Positions 54,998 to 63,352 of a DNA stretch of 64,000 nucleotides are shown in pieces; the stretch's first letter is position 1, and the number at the start of each line of letters is the position of its first letter. Under the pieces are notes generated by a model. The model ran no database searches. It had not been told where the DNA came from and was given only the letters and a program-made list of their open reading frames with translations. Both the position numbers and the translations under genes were made by a program. Source of the DNA: Dyella humicola (lineage in GTDB: Bacteria; Pseudomonadota; Gammaproteobacteria; Xanthomonadales; Rhodanobacteraceae); contig NZ_JAPDPC010000001.1 of the NCBI RefSeq assembly GCF_026283945.1, positions 2,232,001-2,296,000 on the forward strand. Direction: 5' to 3'.

Positions 54998-55333
54998 GGC
55001 TTGCTTCCTTTAGCTAGATATCGGTCATCACAGCGTTTCAGTGCACAGAAACCCAAACCCTGACCCAGCGGATGAACCTGGTGGCAAATGGCAATGACGG
55101 CACGAAATACGCTGTCGTCAGCGCCGGCTTGCACTGCCTAGAAATCTGTGGCCAGGAATAATCGCCAGCACTTCCCTATAGGCCGATCAAAACGGCGGCA
55201 ACAAGAGTGTCACCAGAGCATCAGAAGAGTGAACGCATCGCCGACGGTAGCTCGTGTTTTGCGCTGAGAGCGATCTACGTCGAGCCAGTGTTCACTGCCA
55301 TACTTCGGGAAACGGACATGCCGTTGAACCGAG
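54998..55333. other. Gene-free stretch
   Basis: About 335 bases. Nothing recognisable. Confidence 0.35.
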
Positions 55334-56338
55334 TTACTTGACGGCATTCCCACCGAACGGACAGCCCGCACGTTCCAGTGCAGCCAATCGCCCCTTCCAG
55401 CCGCCCGTGCGGTAAGCAACCGAGACTTCGTACACGCCGCGGCGCACCGCGAGGACAGGGTCATTGGATGGCTCAATGCCATCGGTCAATCGCGTGGGAT
55501 CGTGCATCATGACCGGATCGCCGATCTCTTCGACGGTGGTCGTTCGAACGATCTGGAGCTGTCCAATGCGTACACGCGGACGATCTTCGGGCCACGGCGC
55601 ATTCGGGTCGTTCTTCGGGTCACCCGAGCCCGCAAGCTGCAAGACTAGATTGAAGATCACTGGCGCCTTGCGCAACCGCGCTTCGAGTTCTTCGAAGAGA
55701 TATGAAGGTGGAAGCTTTTGCAACTCATCCAAGGTCTGGCCGGCAACGCCAGCGTCAGGCTCCCAGTGATAGCGCGCGTATTGCACCTCACCCGCATCGT
55801 TCACAAAGCGGAAGGCGTGCAGCATGTGAAAGGCTGTCTGGGCAAGACTGATCGATGCCGGCAGGTTTTTGGCGAGCTGGACAGCGTGTGCGACCCATGG
55901 ACGGGCGGCCAGAAATGGCTCGATACGATAGGGATCGGGCTTGCCGGTTCCGGGGTCAGGCCGCACGGCCTCGAGAAATTCGAGGGTCTCCTCGGGCGTT
56001 CGCGCGAAAAACAGTGGAAAGGGCAGCGAGACAAGATCCGTCACTGTGCCATCGGGAAGATAGAATCGTGCCGACATGGAGGCCGTTGTGGCCGGCCCCC
56101 AAGGATTTCCCGATCCGCTGTTCGAATAGCGCACTGTCACTGGCACGGAATCGCCCTGCAGATGTACGGCTCGACTGAGTGCTTTCGCTTCGGGTGTGGC
56201 CCTGAACACACCGGCATAGTAACGACCCGATGCATGAACATCTCGATAGCCGGGATGAAACCCCTGAAAATCCTGGTGGATCATCTCCACCAGCTTTGCG
56301 GACAGATGGTACTGACCGTGATTTACGTTATGTTCCAC
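55334..56338 (-). CDS. SrpA-like catalase-fold peroxidase
   Basis: 334 residues from a GTG start at 56336-56338, chosen because AAGGAG lies six bases upstream; the ATG at 56401 overlaps the preceding gene and lacks such a site. The heme-site His35 lies in RDVHASGRYYAGVF, which parallels the catalase RxxHAxGxGAxG motif. The C-terminal ARYHWEPDAG gives the likely proximal Tyr of small SrpA-type catalase-like proteins. The family is ~330 residues and lacks the catalase C-terminal domains. It uses peroxide, probably with organic substrates. Last gene of the DyP/ADH cluster. Confidence 0.82.
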   Translation of the reverse strand: MEHNVNHGQYHLSAKLVEMIHQDFQGFHPGYRDVHASGRYYAGVFRATPEAKALSRAVHLQGDSVPVTVRYSNSGSGNPWGPATTASMSARFYLPDGTVTDLVSLPFPLFFARTPEETLEFLEAVRPDPGTGKPDPYRIEPFLAARPWVAHAVQLAKNLPASISLAQTAFHMLHAFRFVNDAGEVQYARYHWEPDAGVAGQTLDELQKLPPSYLFEELEARLRKAPVIFNLVLQLAGSGDPKNDPNAPWPEDRPRVRIGQLQIVRTTTVEEIGDPVMMHDPTRLTDGIEPSNDPVLAVRRGVYEVSVAYRTGGWKGRLAALERAGCPFGGNAVK

Positions 56339-56372
56339 GTCGCACTCCTTAAGCGGTTCTATCAGGGCTGAC

Positions 56373-56855
56373 TCAGCTTGCGGCCGAGTCCAGCAGGTCA
56401 TCGAACGCCTTCTGCGTTCTCAAGGCTTTCCACACCTCCCGAACCGATGCGTCGGGATACGCGCTATAGAAGCCCACAGCCGTGACTTGCTGGCTCACGA
56501 TCCAGTCCTTGATGCCGGGGCTGTGGATGCCGGGATAGCCTGTACATTCGTGAAATAGGAGGTCGATTTCATCGGGAATGATGGTGGCGAAATCGTCGAT
56601 ATAAGACTCCCAGCTACCATCAAAAGTGGAGGCGAAAATGACGCGGGTGTCGTTATCAAAAATAACGAACCGCAGGTCGTGTACCGTGCCGATGCGATCG
56701 GTGTTCTTTTGACGCTCGCCATCGAATCCTCCGGCCAGGAGCTTGCGCATCCGTTCCGCGCCTCCTGGCTTGATTCCGCAGATCAAGGTGAACTCGTTCG
56801 ATTGTCCGGCCTTCGTGCCAGGCCGAGCCACGGGAGCTGTCGTCGTGTGATTCAT
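56373..56855 (-). CDS. Conserved protein of the DyP/SrpA cluster, unknown function
   Basis: 160 residues. Two short repeats resemble dimeric alpha-beta-barrel-like strands: FTLICGIKPGGAERMRKLLA and VHDLRFVIFDNDTRVIFAST. I do not recognise the family with certainty. It stands between the DyP peroxidase and SrpA genes, 34 bases before the latter, and is probably co-expressed. It could be a partner or electron-donor-handling protein. Confidence 0.65.
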   Translation of the reverse strand: MNHTTTAPVARPGTKAGQSNEFTLICGIKPGGAERMRKLLAGGFDGERQKNTDRIGTVHDLRFVIFDNDTRVIFASTFDGSWESYIDDFATIIPDEIDLLFHECTGYPGIHSPGIKDWIVSQQVTAVGFYSAYPDASVREVWKALRTQKAFDDLLDSAAS

Positions 56856-56894
56856 GGGTGCCTCCTCTGGGCATAGTGATCTCGGTCTTTGTCG

Positions 56895-58292
56895 TCAGCT
56901 TCGATTGAGTGGGTTTGGTTCGCCGTTTTCGACATCCATACCGGCCAACCATCTCAATGCACGCAGGCCAGGCATGAAGCAGTATTCGCCCCCGCGGACG
57001 GCAACGAACTGCGGTAGTCCATGAAGTCGACGACGGACGGGGCGCTTAGGAATGGTGAAGATCCCGTCACCTTCCGCATTGCCCACGATGGGGTCCTGCT
57101 CCTCTGCGTGGCCGATGAAGTTTCCGTCGGTCATCCATTGTGATTGCACGAATTCGAATTGCCGACGAAGGTGCGCACCCACAAAAAGGAAAACACCGCC
57201 GCGCTCTTCGCCGTCATCCTCTACTACGCCTTCGGGCAATGCCGGGCCGTAGTTCGTGCCACGTCGCAGAAAGTGGTGAAGATTTACCGCAGCCACATCA
57301 TTGCTCAGGGCATCTCTGGGATTGACCCGTCGAATGTGTGCGCTGAATGGGCACTTCAATCCCTGCATGTCGTTTGCATAGCTGAAAATGTCATTTCGTT
57401 CTGCGTCCGCGCCCAGCGTGGCGTCGTCTTGCTCAGGAGAAAGAACAAGTGGCGCACCACTACGCCATCGGCCGACCATCTTCGCTGCAATCAACTCTTG
57501 TTCCTCTGCCGAGGAAGCGTGTTCAATTAGATACTCTCGAAAGGCAGCGACTCTGGTGTGGAACTTGCGAAAGGCCAAAAACGTACCGTTACGGCGTAAC
57601 ACGTCTGGCTGTGGACTCGTCGCCGTCTCTCCCAGCTCGTCCGGATAGCCGAGGATGAATTCGCCAGCCTTAATCGAAGGTCCAAAGCCGGGATGCGCGG
57701 GGGCACCACTGCCTTCAACGTGAGGGTTGTGAAGTCCATCCTTGAACCCAAACGGATTGCGCCCGCCGGGAAGCTCGCTGAACTTCATGCGATAGATAAC
57801 CGGAACCTCTGGCAGGTCGTTATGGCTTTGCCTCGCCCGATCCAATACCAGTTCGAGGCTTTGGTCGTCCCTGGCATAGATCGCCAGCGCAACATGCATG
57901 TCCGTGGTGCCAAACGGATATTCCCAGTTAGAAGGCGCGTTTCCTCCGAGGTCATTGATAGCGAAGGCTCGTGCCGCCATTCCTTCTCGAAATTCGGGAG
58001 GAAAACTGTCCAGTGACGCCTGTGGCACGCCCAGTGCCCTGAGGCCCTGATAGGTGAAAGCGATGCCCAACCAACCGGGCAGGGTGGGTTCCCACCAGTC
58101 ATTCGCAGTTGCCACGTGGGGAATGATCCGGCGAAGCATTTCGCGCCCTTGCACCGCATCATCGATGCGAAGTACCACGTACTCGCCTCTATACGGAGAG
58201 GGGCGAGGGCGCAGGACGGTGGCTTGGATGTCGCTCACGTCCAGCGCGACGGCATCTCTAGCAAACGTGCTCGTATCGGTTTTCGTGTCCAT
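56895..58292 (-). CDS. DyP-type heme peroxidase
   Basis: 465 residues; a GGAAG site precedes the ATG. The DyP signature GFKDG (FGFKDGLHNP, around residue 178) carries the distal Asp, and FSAHIRRVNPRD the proximal His ligand. DyPs oxidise dyes, phenols and lignin-related compounds with H2O2. There is no Tat or Sec signal, so it is cytoplasmic unless carried by an encapsulin; no encapsulin gene is visible. It belongs to the cluster running from the alcohol dehydrogenase gene to the SrpA gene. Confidence 0.92.
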   Translation of the reverse strand: MDTKTDTSTFARDAVALDVSDIQATVLRPRPSPYRGEYVVLRIDDAVQGREMLRRIIPHVATANDWWEPTLPGWLGIAFTYQGLRALGVPQASLDSFPPEFREGMAARAFAINDLGGNAPSNWEYPFGTTDMHVALAIYARDDQSLELVLDRARQSHNDLPEVPVIYRMKFSELPGGRNPFGFKDGLHNPHVEGSGAPAHPGFGPSIKAGEFILGYPDELGETATSPQPDVLRRNGTFLAFRKFHTRVAAFREYLIEHASSAEEQELIAAKMVGRWRSGAPLVLSPEQDDATLGADAERNDIFSYANDMQGLKCPFSAHIRRVNPRDALSNDVAAVNLHHFLRRGTNYGPALPEGVVEDDGEERGGVFLFVGAHLRRQFEFVQSQWMTDGNFIGHAEEQDPIVGNAEGDGIFTIPKRPVRRRLHGLPQFVAVRGGEYCFMPGLRALRWLAGMDVENGEPNPLNRS

Positions 58293-58325
58293 TTCGCTTC
58301 CGCTCGATTGATTGAATCGGCGCTT

Positions 58326-58769
58326 TCATTCGGAGGTGTTGACAGCTGACGTGATGCGCCATCCGCCTGCTGCCAAAGTCACTAGGTAGATCACGGCGAA
58401 TCGCGACATCACGGCGCCTGTGCCGTCGCGTCGGATCCACACCGCGTCAACCAGTGCTGCTCGCGGATTGAGCACGCAGATTTCGCATCTATCGAGCGAT
58501 GACCCCGAGAAGCCCGCTTGACGCAACCGAGCGAGTTCTCCACCCATCCCGTCTGCGCCTGTAATCGCGGCATCGCTCTCCATGACCATGTGGAATGTTG
58601 AGCCGATGAATCTAAGTGGCGCACCGTAGAACGCGAGCAGTGCTTCCACGTCCGAGCGTTTACCGGTGGCCAGTTCCACAAAGGTCGGGCCATAGTTCTG
58701 GAAGAGCTCCCGAATCCGCGAAACGATCTCGGCTTCACCTGGCACCGCGGTGGCGTTCGGTAGCTTCAT
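58326..58769 (-). CDS. SnoaL-like (NTF2-fold) protein
   Basis: 147 residues; the fold signs are an N-terminal helix (EAEIVSRIRELFQNYGPTFV), then LLAFYGAPLRFIGSTFHMVM and a C-terminal strand GGWRITSAVNTSE. SnoaL/NTF2-like proteins bind or isomerise small hydrophobic ligands. The ATG overlaps the stop of the ADH gene by four bases, so the two are co-translated. Confidence 0.75.
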   Translation of the reverse strand: MKLPNATAVPGEAEIVSRIRELFQNYGPTFVELATGKRSDVEALLAFYGAPLRFIGSTFHMVMESDAAITGADGMGGELARLRQAGFSGSSLDRCEICVLNPRAALVDAVWIRRDGTGAVMSRFAVIYLVTLAAGGWRITSAVNTSE

Positions 58770-59818
58770 GAGATTGACTCCGTCACTCCCGGTATGCAGA
58801 CGGCTCGGCCGCGTAGTTTCCCGTCGGCAAGCGCGCGGTATGCATCCGCAACGTGGTCCAGCGGATAGCGATCGACGATCGCCTCGATCCGCCCGAGCCT
58901 CGCCAGTTCAATGACTTCCCGCAAGTTAACGGTGCCACCGTTGAGGCTCGTTGTGAGCTGAGCCCCCCACGGCACTTCGTGCAATCCAAACGGAATCGTT
59001 TTCAGCGCTGCACCGACGAGGGTCAAGCGCCCCAGTCTTGCCAATGCTGCAACACCGGTCGTGAGTGTGCTTTCGGCACCCACGCAATCGAGCACGAAAC
59101 TCGCGCCAGCGCCGGACGTGATGTCCCGAATCAGTGCCGCGGTGCTCGCATCACTTGAAAGTGCGACGTCTGCGCCGTGTTCCTTGGCAAGCTCCAGATG
59201 CGCCGCATCGGTGTCCACCGCGATCACGCGCGCGGCGCAAAGAGTTCGAAGGAACTGCACGGCTAACATCCCGAGGCCGCCGACGCCGATCACCACCGCG
59301 GTGGAGCCAGGTACAAGTGACGGCAGGGCCGGCTTGATTGCGGTATAGGTCGTAAGGCCGGCATCAGTCAGCGGTGCGGCCAGAACCGGGTCGAAGTCAC
59401 CCATGGGAACCACGAATCGCGCCTCGACAAGCATGTACTCCGCGAGCCCGCCATCGAGTCCCACGCCGGCGCCGATCAGGCGCGAAATGTAGTAGCAGAA
59501 GTTCTCTTCACCGCGTCTGCACGGAGCGCAGTGCCCGCAGCTTCCCCAGACGGGTACAACTGCGACCGGCTCACCGCTCTTGAACCCGACAACGCCCTGG
59601 CCGATCTGTGCGACCCAGCCGGCGATCTCGTGCCCCAATGTCAGCGGAGGCGGCGTATCAAACCATTCTTCCCTGGTGCGTTTCATCAGGCCTAAGTCTG
59701 TGTGGCACAGTCCACAGCCACCCACCTTGATAAGGAGCTGGCCCGGGCCCGGCGACGGTCGTGGAATCTCCTCAAGCCGCGGAGGTTCTTGGGGCTGGAT
59801 CAGGCGAAAAGCGAGCAT
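58766..59818 (-). CDS. Zinc-dependent alcohol dehydrogenase (MDR family)
   Basis: 350 residues. Catalytic zinc: Cys in GGCGLCHTDLGLM and the GHEIAG His. Structural zinc: four Cys in SCGHCAPCRRGEENFC. The NAD(P) motif is GVGGLGMLAV. It oxidises alcohols or reduces aldehydes in the cytoplasm. First gene of the cluster, divergent from the LysR gene, with a perfect palindrome between them. Confidence 0.92.
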   Translation of the reverse strand: MLAFRLIQPQEPPRLEEIPRPSPGPGQLLIKVGGCGLCHTDLGLMKRTREEWFDTPPPLTLGHEIAGWVAQIGQGVVGFKSGEPVAVVPVWGSCGHCAPCRRGEENFCYYISRLIGAGVGLDGGLAEYMLVEARFVVPMGDFDPVLAAPLTDAGLTTYTAIKPALPSLVPGSTAVVIGVGGLGMLAVQFLRTLCAARVIAVDTDAAHLELAKEHGADVALSSDASTAALIRDITSGAGASFVLDCVGAESTLTTGVAALARLGRLTLVGAALKTIPFGLHEVPWGAQLTTSLNGGTVNLREVIELARLGRIEAIVDRYPLDHVADAYRALADGKLRGRAVCIPGVTESIS

Positions 59819-59933
59819 CTACGCACCCCTTGGTGATAATGCTGAATCCGACGGGTTGGTCCGAAACGACTTGCTGCTCCGCTCCGGTGATGTCCACGCT
59901 ATGCTCTACCGGCCTGCCGAACTAGTGGGTAAA

Positions 59934-59954
59934 GTTGCAATGCGACCTTGCAAC
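59934..59954. promoter_or_regulatory. Perfect palindromic operator between ADH and LysR genes
   Basis: GTTGCAA-tgcgacc-TTGCAAC, a perfect 7-bp inverted repeat with a 7-base spacer, 15 bases before the LysR start and about 115 bases before the ADH start. Position and symmetry fit a LysR-type binding site controlling both directions. Confidence 0.6.
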
Positions 59955-59968
59955 ATACGAGAGGCCAT

Positions 59969-60913
59969 ATGGACCGAGTCGATGCCATGCGAATGTTTCT
60001 CGCCGCGGTCGATACCGGTAGTTTTTCTGCCGCGAGTCGCCAGCTCCAGATATCGCTTGCAACAGTCAGTCGACGCGTCGCAGAGCTTGAGGAGCACCTT
60101 GACGCTCGCCTGCTGCTGCGGGGAACGCGTAAGCTAGAGTTGACCGATGCCGGGCGCGCACTTGTAGATTCGTGTCGCCGCATTGTTGAAGACGTGGCCG
60201 AGGCCGAACGTGTCGCTGCGGGGGAGTTCCGTGTGCCGCAGGGAGAGCTGGTGATTAGCACGCCCACCGTCATGGGCCGCACGCATGTCGTTCCGGTGGC
60301 GGTCGATTTTCTCAACGCCTACCCAAGCATTAGCCTGCGCGTGCAGTTCACGGAGCGAAAGGTGAATCTACTGGAGGAGCACGTCGATGTGGCATTGCGC
60401 ATCGGAGCGCTGCCGGACAGCAACCTGGTTGCCGTTCCTGTCGGACTGATTCGACAGGTTCTATGTGCGAGCCCCGCCTACCTGGAGCACCGGGGTGCGC
60501 CGAAGGTGCCGGAGGATCTCATCAACCATCACTGCGTGACCTACGAAAGTGTCTACGTCACTAAGGATAGGTGGGAATTCAGCGTCAAAGGCAACGCAAG
60601 CACCATCCAGGTTCCGTCTCGGGTGGTCGTGAACTCACTCGACGCGGCGTTAGCCGCGGCTTTGGCAGGGGCGGGAATCGCCAGAGTCATGTCGTACCAG
60701 GTCGATGACCTTGTTGATGCACACAAGCTGGTCCCGCTTCTCGAAGGCTTTGAACCTGCTCCGCTGCCGGCAAATCTCATCTACCCCGGCCAGCGCTGTG
60801 TGCCTCAGAAATTGCGAGCCTTTCTTGACTTTGCGGTTCCCCGCCTGAGGGAGAGGCTTGCAAAGCATGCATCTCTACCCCTCTGCGCAGGTCTACGTCC
60901 CCAATCAGACTAA
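59969..60913 (+). CDS. LysR-family transcriptional regulator
   Basis: 314 residues from the ATG at 59969 (GAGAGG upstream). MRMFLAAVDTGSFSAASRQL and SLATVSRRVAELEEHLDARL form the LysR winged helix. The effector domain follows (GELVISTPTVMGRTHVVPVA; VDVALRIGALPDS), most like the CrgA/DsdC branch. It diverges from the ADH-SnoaL-DyP-SrpA cluster and presumably controls it, with the palindrome at 59934-59954 as the likely site. Confidence 0.9.
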   Translation: MDRVDAMRMFLAAVDTGSFSAASRQLQISLATVSRRVAELEEHLDARLLLRGTRKLELTDAGRALVDSCRRIVEDVAEAERVAAGEFRVPQGELVISTPTVMGRTHVVPVAVDFLNAYPSISLRVQFTERKVNLLEEHVDVALRIGALPDSNLVAVPVGLIRQVLCASPAYLEHRGAPKVPEDLINHHCVTYESVYVTKDRWEFSVKGNASTIQVPSRVVVNSLDAALAAALAGAGIARVMSYQVDDLVDAHKLVPLLEGFEPAPLPANLIYPGQRCVPQKLRAFLDFAVPRLRERLAKHASLPLCAGLRPQSD

Positions 60914-61229
60914 TCGGAATATCGTGGTCGCAAGTGACAAGGCACAGCATCGACTGAACCCTTCCTCACGATAGGGTTTCAAGCGGACACAAGTGGAGCT
61001 GAGGCGACCGAGATACGGGTGGTGTCGAGCTGGACGCCAGCATGGCCATCAGTGTGCACTGGGGCAGGGCGATTAGCCCGTGTTATCGGGGGTAGGCTAC
61101 AGCCACGGCCTGATGGCGGCGCGCCGCCGGCTGCGTCGAAGATAAATGCGCGAGACAATTTTGGTTGCTCTAGGAAGGCACACGGAGGAGCAGTAAGGTA
61201 GGCAGACTCTTCCATCCAAAGGGCACTAA
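60914..61229. other. Gene-free stretch with repeat copy E
   Basis: About 315 bases between the LysR gene and the possible nuclease gene. The dispersed repeat at 61066-61095 lies 134 bases before the next start codon. Confidence 0.4.
61066..61095 (+). repeat. Dispersed 30-bp repeat, copy E
   Basis: GCGATTAGCCCGTGTTATCG followed by GGGGTAG. It differs from copy B at only one position in 30. It forms the left flank of the possible nuclease gene, with copy F on the right in the same orientation. Confidence 0.72.
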
Positions 61230-62618
61230 ATGGACTTTCTCGATGCTTTCTTGGGGGATGCCAAAAAGTGGATTGTTGGCGAATGCTCAATCGACTTAAG
61301 GTTTGTGGCCAGGAAGTCCTCCACCCCTGATACCTACGAAATTGTTCATGCTTCGCTTGCTGTGTTGCCTCTTCCGGACCAGCGGAGCAAGGATTTGGAC
61401 TTCGAATTGGAAGCCAATGGCTTCTGGTTCGGTCAACAGCACGCCGACGGGTTGTCGGCGCAAGAAGCGATCAATATTGTTGCGGACGCCTGCGCTGGTT
61501 TTGTCGTCGCCTATGGAAGGCACCTCAAGCTTACGGGGTACGGTCGTAACTTCCGAGCACTGCCAGTGGACAATGAGTGGGTGGCGAGCACCCTTGGAAT
61601 TTCCATTGGGTCACAGGCACCGTGGGGACATAGGGAGGACGTTTCCCTGCTTGAGGTGAACGAGACACTTCGTAGGTCGTCTCCGCCATTTGATGGTCTC
61701 GAAGACATACTTTCTTGGCTTGCCCTTCAAGCTGACCTAGGAAGCGAAGATCGGAAGCTGAATTTGATTGTCCATGCCCCTGTAAATGTTCGAGCAGACA
61801 AGACAAAGGTAGAAGACGGTGCAGTACACCTCACTGTGGTTGCGCATCCCAATCTCGAGTTCGACGATGTAACGGTCGCCCTCCGCGGCGCGCCCCCAAA
61901 GGGGGTGGCTCACAGGATGCAGGTGGCGGACAGGATTGTCTGGGCCGACTCGGAGGACGACGTGCGGTACGGTACCGCGAAGATCGAAATGCCTGGGATC
62001 GATGCTGCACAAGTCATACTTTCCCTAGGTTTCCGATATATTTTTCGTCAGTGGTTCACGGATGCTGTTCGCTCGAGAAATGAACGATACTTGGCGGTTC
62101 GGCTGTTCGACGCCAATTTGAAACAGTTGCGTCGCTTTGTTTTGGAGGATTCAAATTCGGACAAGTTCGAAATTGCGATCGCAGCACTTGCGTTTATGAG
62201 CGGCTTCAGCCCTGGGATGACGTTGGAAACAAGTGCTCCGGATATCGTAGTTTCGACGCCGACAGGACGTCTTGTGTTAGTCGAGTGCACAATTAAGACG
62301 TCGGATGTGCACTTAAAAATCGGGAAGCTAGTCGATCGTCGTGAGGCCTTGCGCAAGGCCCTCCAAGGCGACGGACGTCAGGTTTCACTTCTGTCCGTTC
62401 TCGTGTGCCAAAGCTCGAGGGAAAACGTCGCCGCGGAAGACCGAGAGCTTGCGCAGAAAGGAATACTTTTGCTTTGTCGCGAGGATCTCCAGACGCATTT
62501 GGACGGTGCCCTGCACGCGCCGATCGATCCGGACCAAATGTATAAGGACGCTCTGGATCACTTGATGCTCCTTAGTAGGCCGACCTCGACGCCTTCGACG
62601 AGCGGGGATCTGTTTTGA
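61230..62618 (+). CDS. Orphan protein, possible PD-(D/E)xK nuclease-like C-terminus
   Basis: 462 residues, with AAGGG six bases before the ATG. The first ~320 residues have no family that I recognise (acidic, mixed alpha/beta). From about residue 318, a helix FEIAIAALAFMSGFSPGMTL is followed by APDIVVSTPTGRLVLVECTI and K356, then IGKLVDRREALRKAL. Asp338 and Glu352 in a strand-turn-strand setting resemble the PD-(D/E)xK core, but the residue two after Glu is Thr and the lysine is at 356, so activity is uncertain. Base composition is less GC-rich than the neighbours. It stands alone between direct repeat copies E and F. A defence role is possible, but this is inference. Confidence 0.6.
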   Translation: MDFLDAFLGDAKKWIVGECSIDLRFVARKSSTPDTYEIVHASLAVLPLPDQRSKDLDFELEANGFWFGQQHADGLSAQEAINIVADACAGFVVAYGRHLKLTGYGRNFRALPVDNEWVASTLGISIGSQAPWGHREDVSLLEVNETLRRSSPPFDGLEDILSWLALQADLGSEDRKLNLIVHAPVNVRADKTKVEDGAVHLTVVAHPNLEFDDVTVALRGAPPKGVAHRMQVADRIVWADSEDDVRYGTAKIEMPGIDAAQVILSLGFRYIFRQWFTDAVRSRNERYLAVRLFDANLKQLRRFVLEDSNSDKFEIAIAALAFMSGFSPGMTLETSAPDIVVSTPTGRLVLVECTIKTSDVHLKIGKLVDRREALRKALQGDGRQVSLLSVLVCQSSRENVAAEDRELAQKGILLLCREDLQTHLDGALHAPIDPDQMYKDALDHLMLLSRPTSTPSTSGDLF

Positions 62619-63003
62619 GCCGCCCATGTTGTCGAATGATTTAGCCGGCCCTACGTTGGATTGACATAACGTTTCCGCGGACCTTTGAAAGTGTCTAAAT
62701 GGTCCGACATCCGGCCATCGTCTTCCGGCGCTCCGCCAGCTGAGTCGTGCGGATCTAGGCGCGTCCACTCGGGTCGCAAGCCTCATGGGCCAGTTGGTGC
62801 TCGGTGTAGTCGAGGCGGAAGAGTAGGGTGATTGGCCCGTGTTATCGGGGAGGGCTAAGCTTCATGGGCCAGCGGTCGTCTCGCGCGCGTCAGGCTCTCG
62901 ATTTCGAGGCGCCCGAACGGCAATCCTATTGGCCCGAGATGGATAAAGGCATTCGGACGCCGCGCGCGCCTCAAGCCTCGAATCCGTACATCTGCTGAAG
63001 AAG
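62619..63003. other. Gene-free stretch with repeat copy F
   Basis: About 385 bases. Copy F of the dispersed repeat at 62825-62854 is the only recognisable feature. Confidence 0.4.
62825..62854 (+). repeat. Dispersed 30-bp repeat, copy F
   Basis: GTGATTGGCCCGTGTTATCG followed by GGGAGGG. GATTAG has changed to GATTGG. It lies 206 bases after the possible nuclease gene. Confidence 0.65.
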
Positions 63004-63297
63004 GTGCACTTGAAGTTCGTGCGCCCGCTCTGGTCCCATATGGAACTTGATCACCTTGTCGTCCGCACACAGGGCCGGTATGACTCGGCCAGAGATCAGG
63101 TGCGCCACTTAGAACAGGAAGTCGCACGCCAAACGGGCCAAGTCACAGCTTTGGAAAAGGCGCTCTCGGAGGCTTACGCAGCAGCGCCAGTAAAACGGAA
63201 GGGTTCTCTCGCTGCACCCAAGACCAGTATGAAACAGGGCCAACGAAAAGATGTCCCGGTACGCGCGCGGGTCGCCAACAAACGGTCTGGCAAGTAG
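63004..63297 (+). CDS. Small coiled-coil, basic-tailed protein
   Basis: 97 residues; the start is weakly supported, and an ATG at 63040 is another option. Residues ~28-60 (ARDQVRHLEQEVARQTGQVT, then ALEKALSEAY) form a heptad-like coiled coil, followed by a Lys/Arg/Ala-rich tail. The composition resembles KfrA-type or other DNA-binding coiled-coil proteins of accessory DNA. It may also be a fragment of a larger gene. Confidence 0.5.
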   Translation: MHLKFVRPLWSHMELDHLVVRTQGRYDSARDQVRHLEQEVARQTGQVTALEKALSEAYAAAPVKRKGSLAAPKTSMKQGQRKDVPVRARVANKRSGK

Positions 63298-63352
63298 CTT
63301 GGGAGCAACAATCGCTATCAACGTGGCGATACACTGAGTTCCGCATTGCGGC

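Noticed and set aside
6217-62854. Integron attC or REP/RAYT interpretation of the dispersed element
   Set aside because: attC sites need GTTRRRY with a complementary RYYYAAC partner, and GTTATCG does not fit. REPs carry the GTAG before the hairpin, whereas here it follows.
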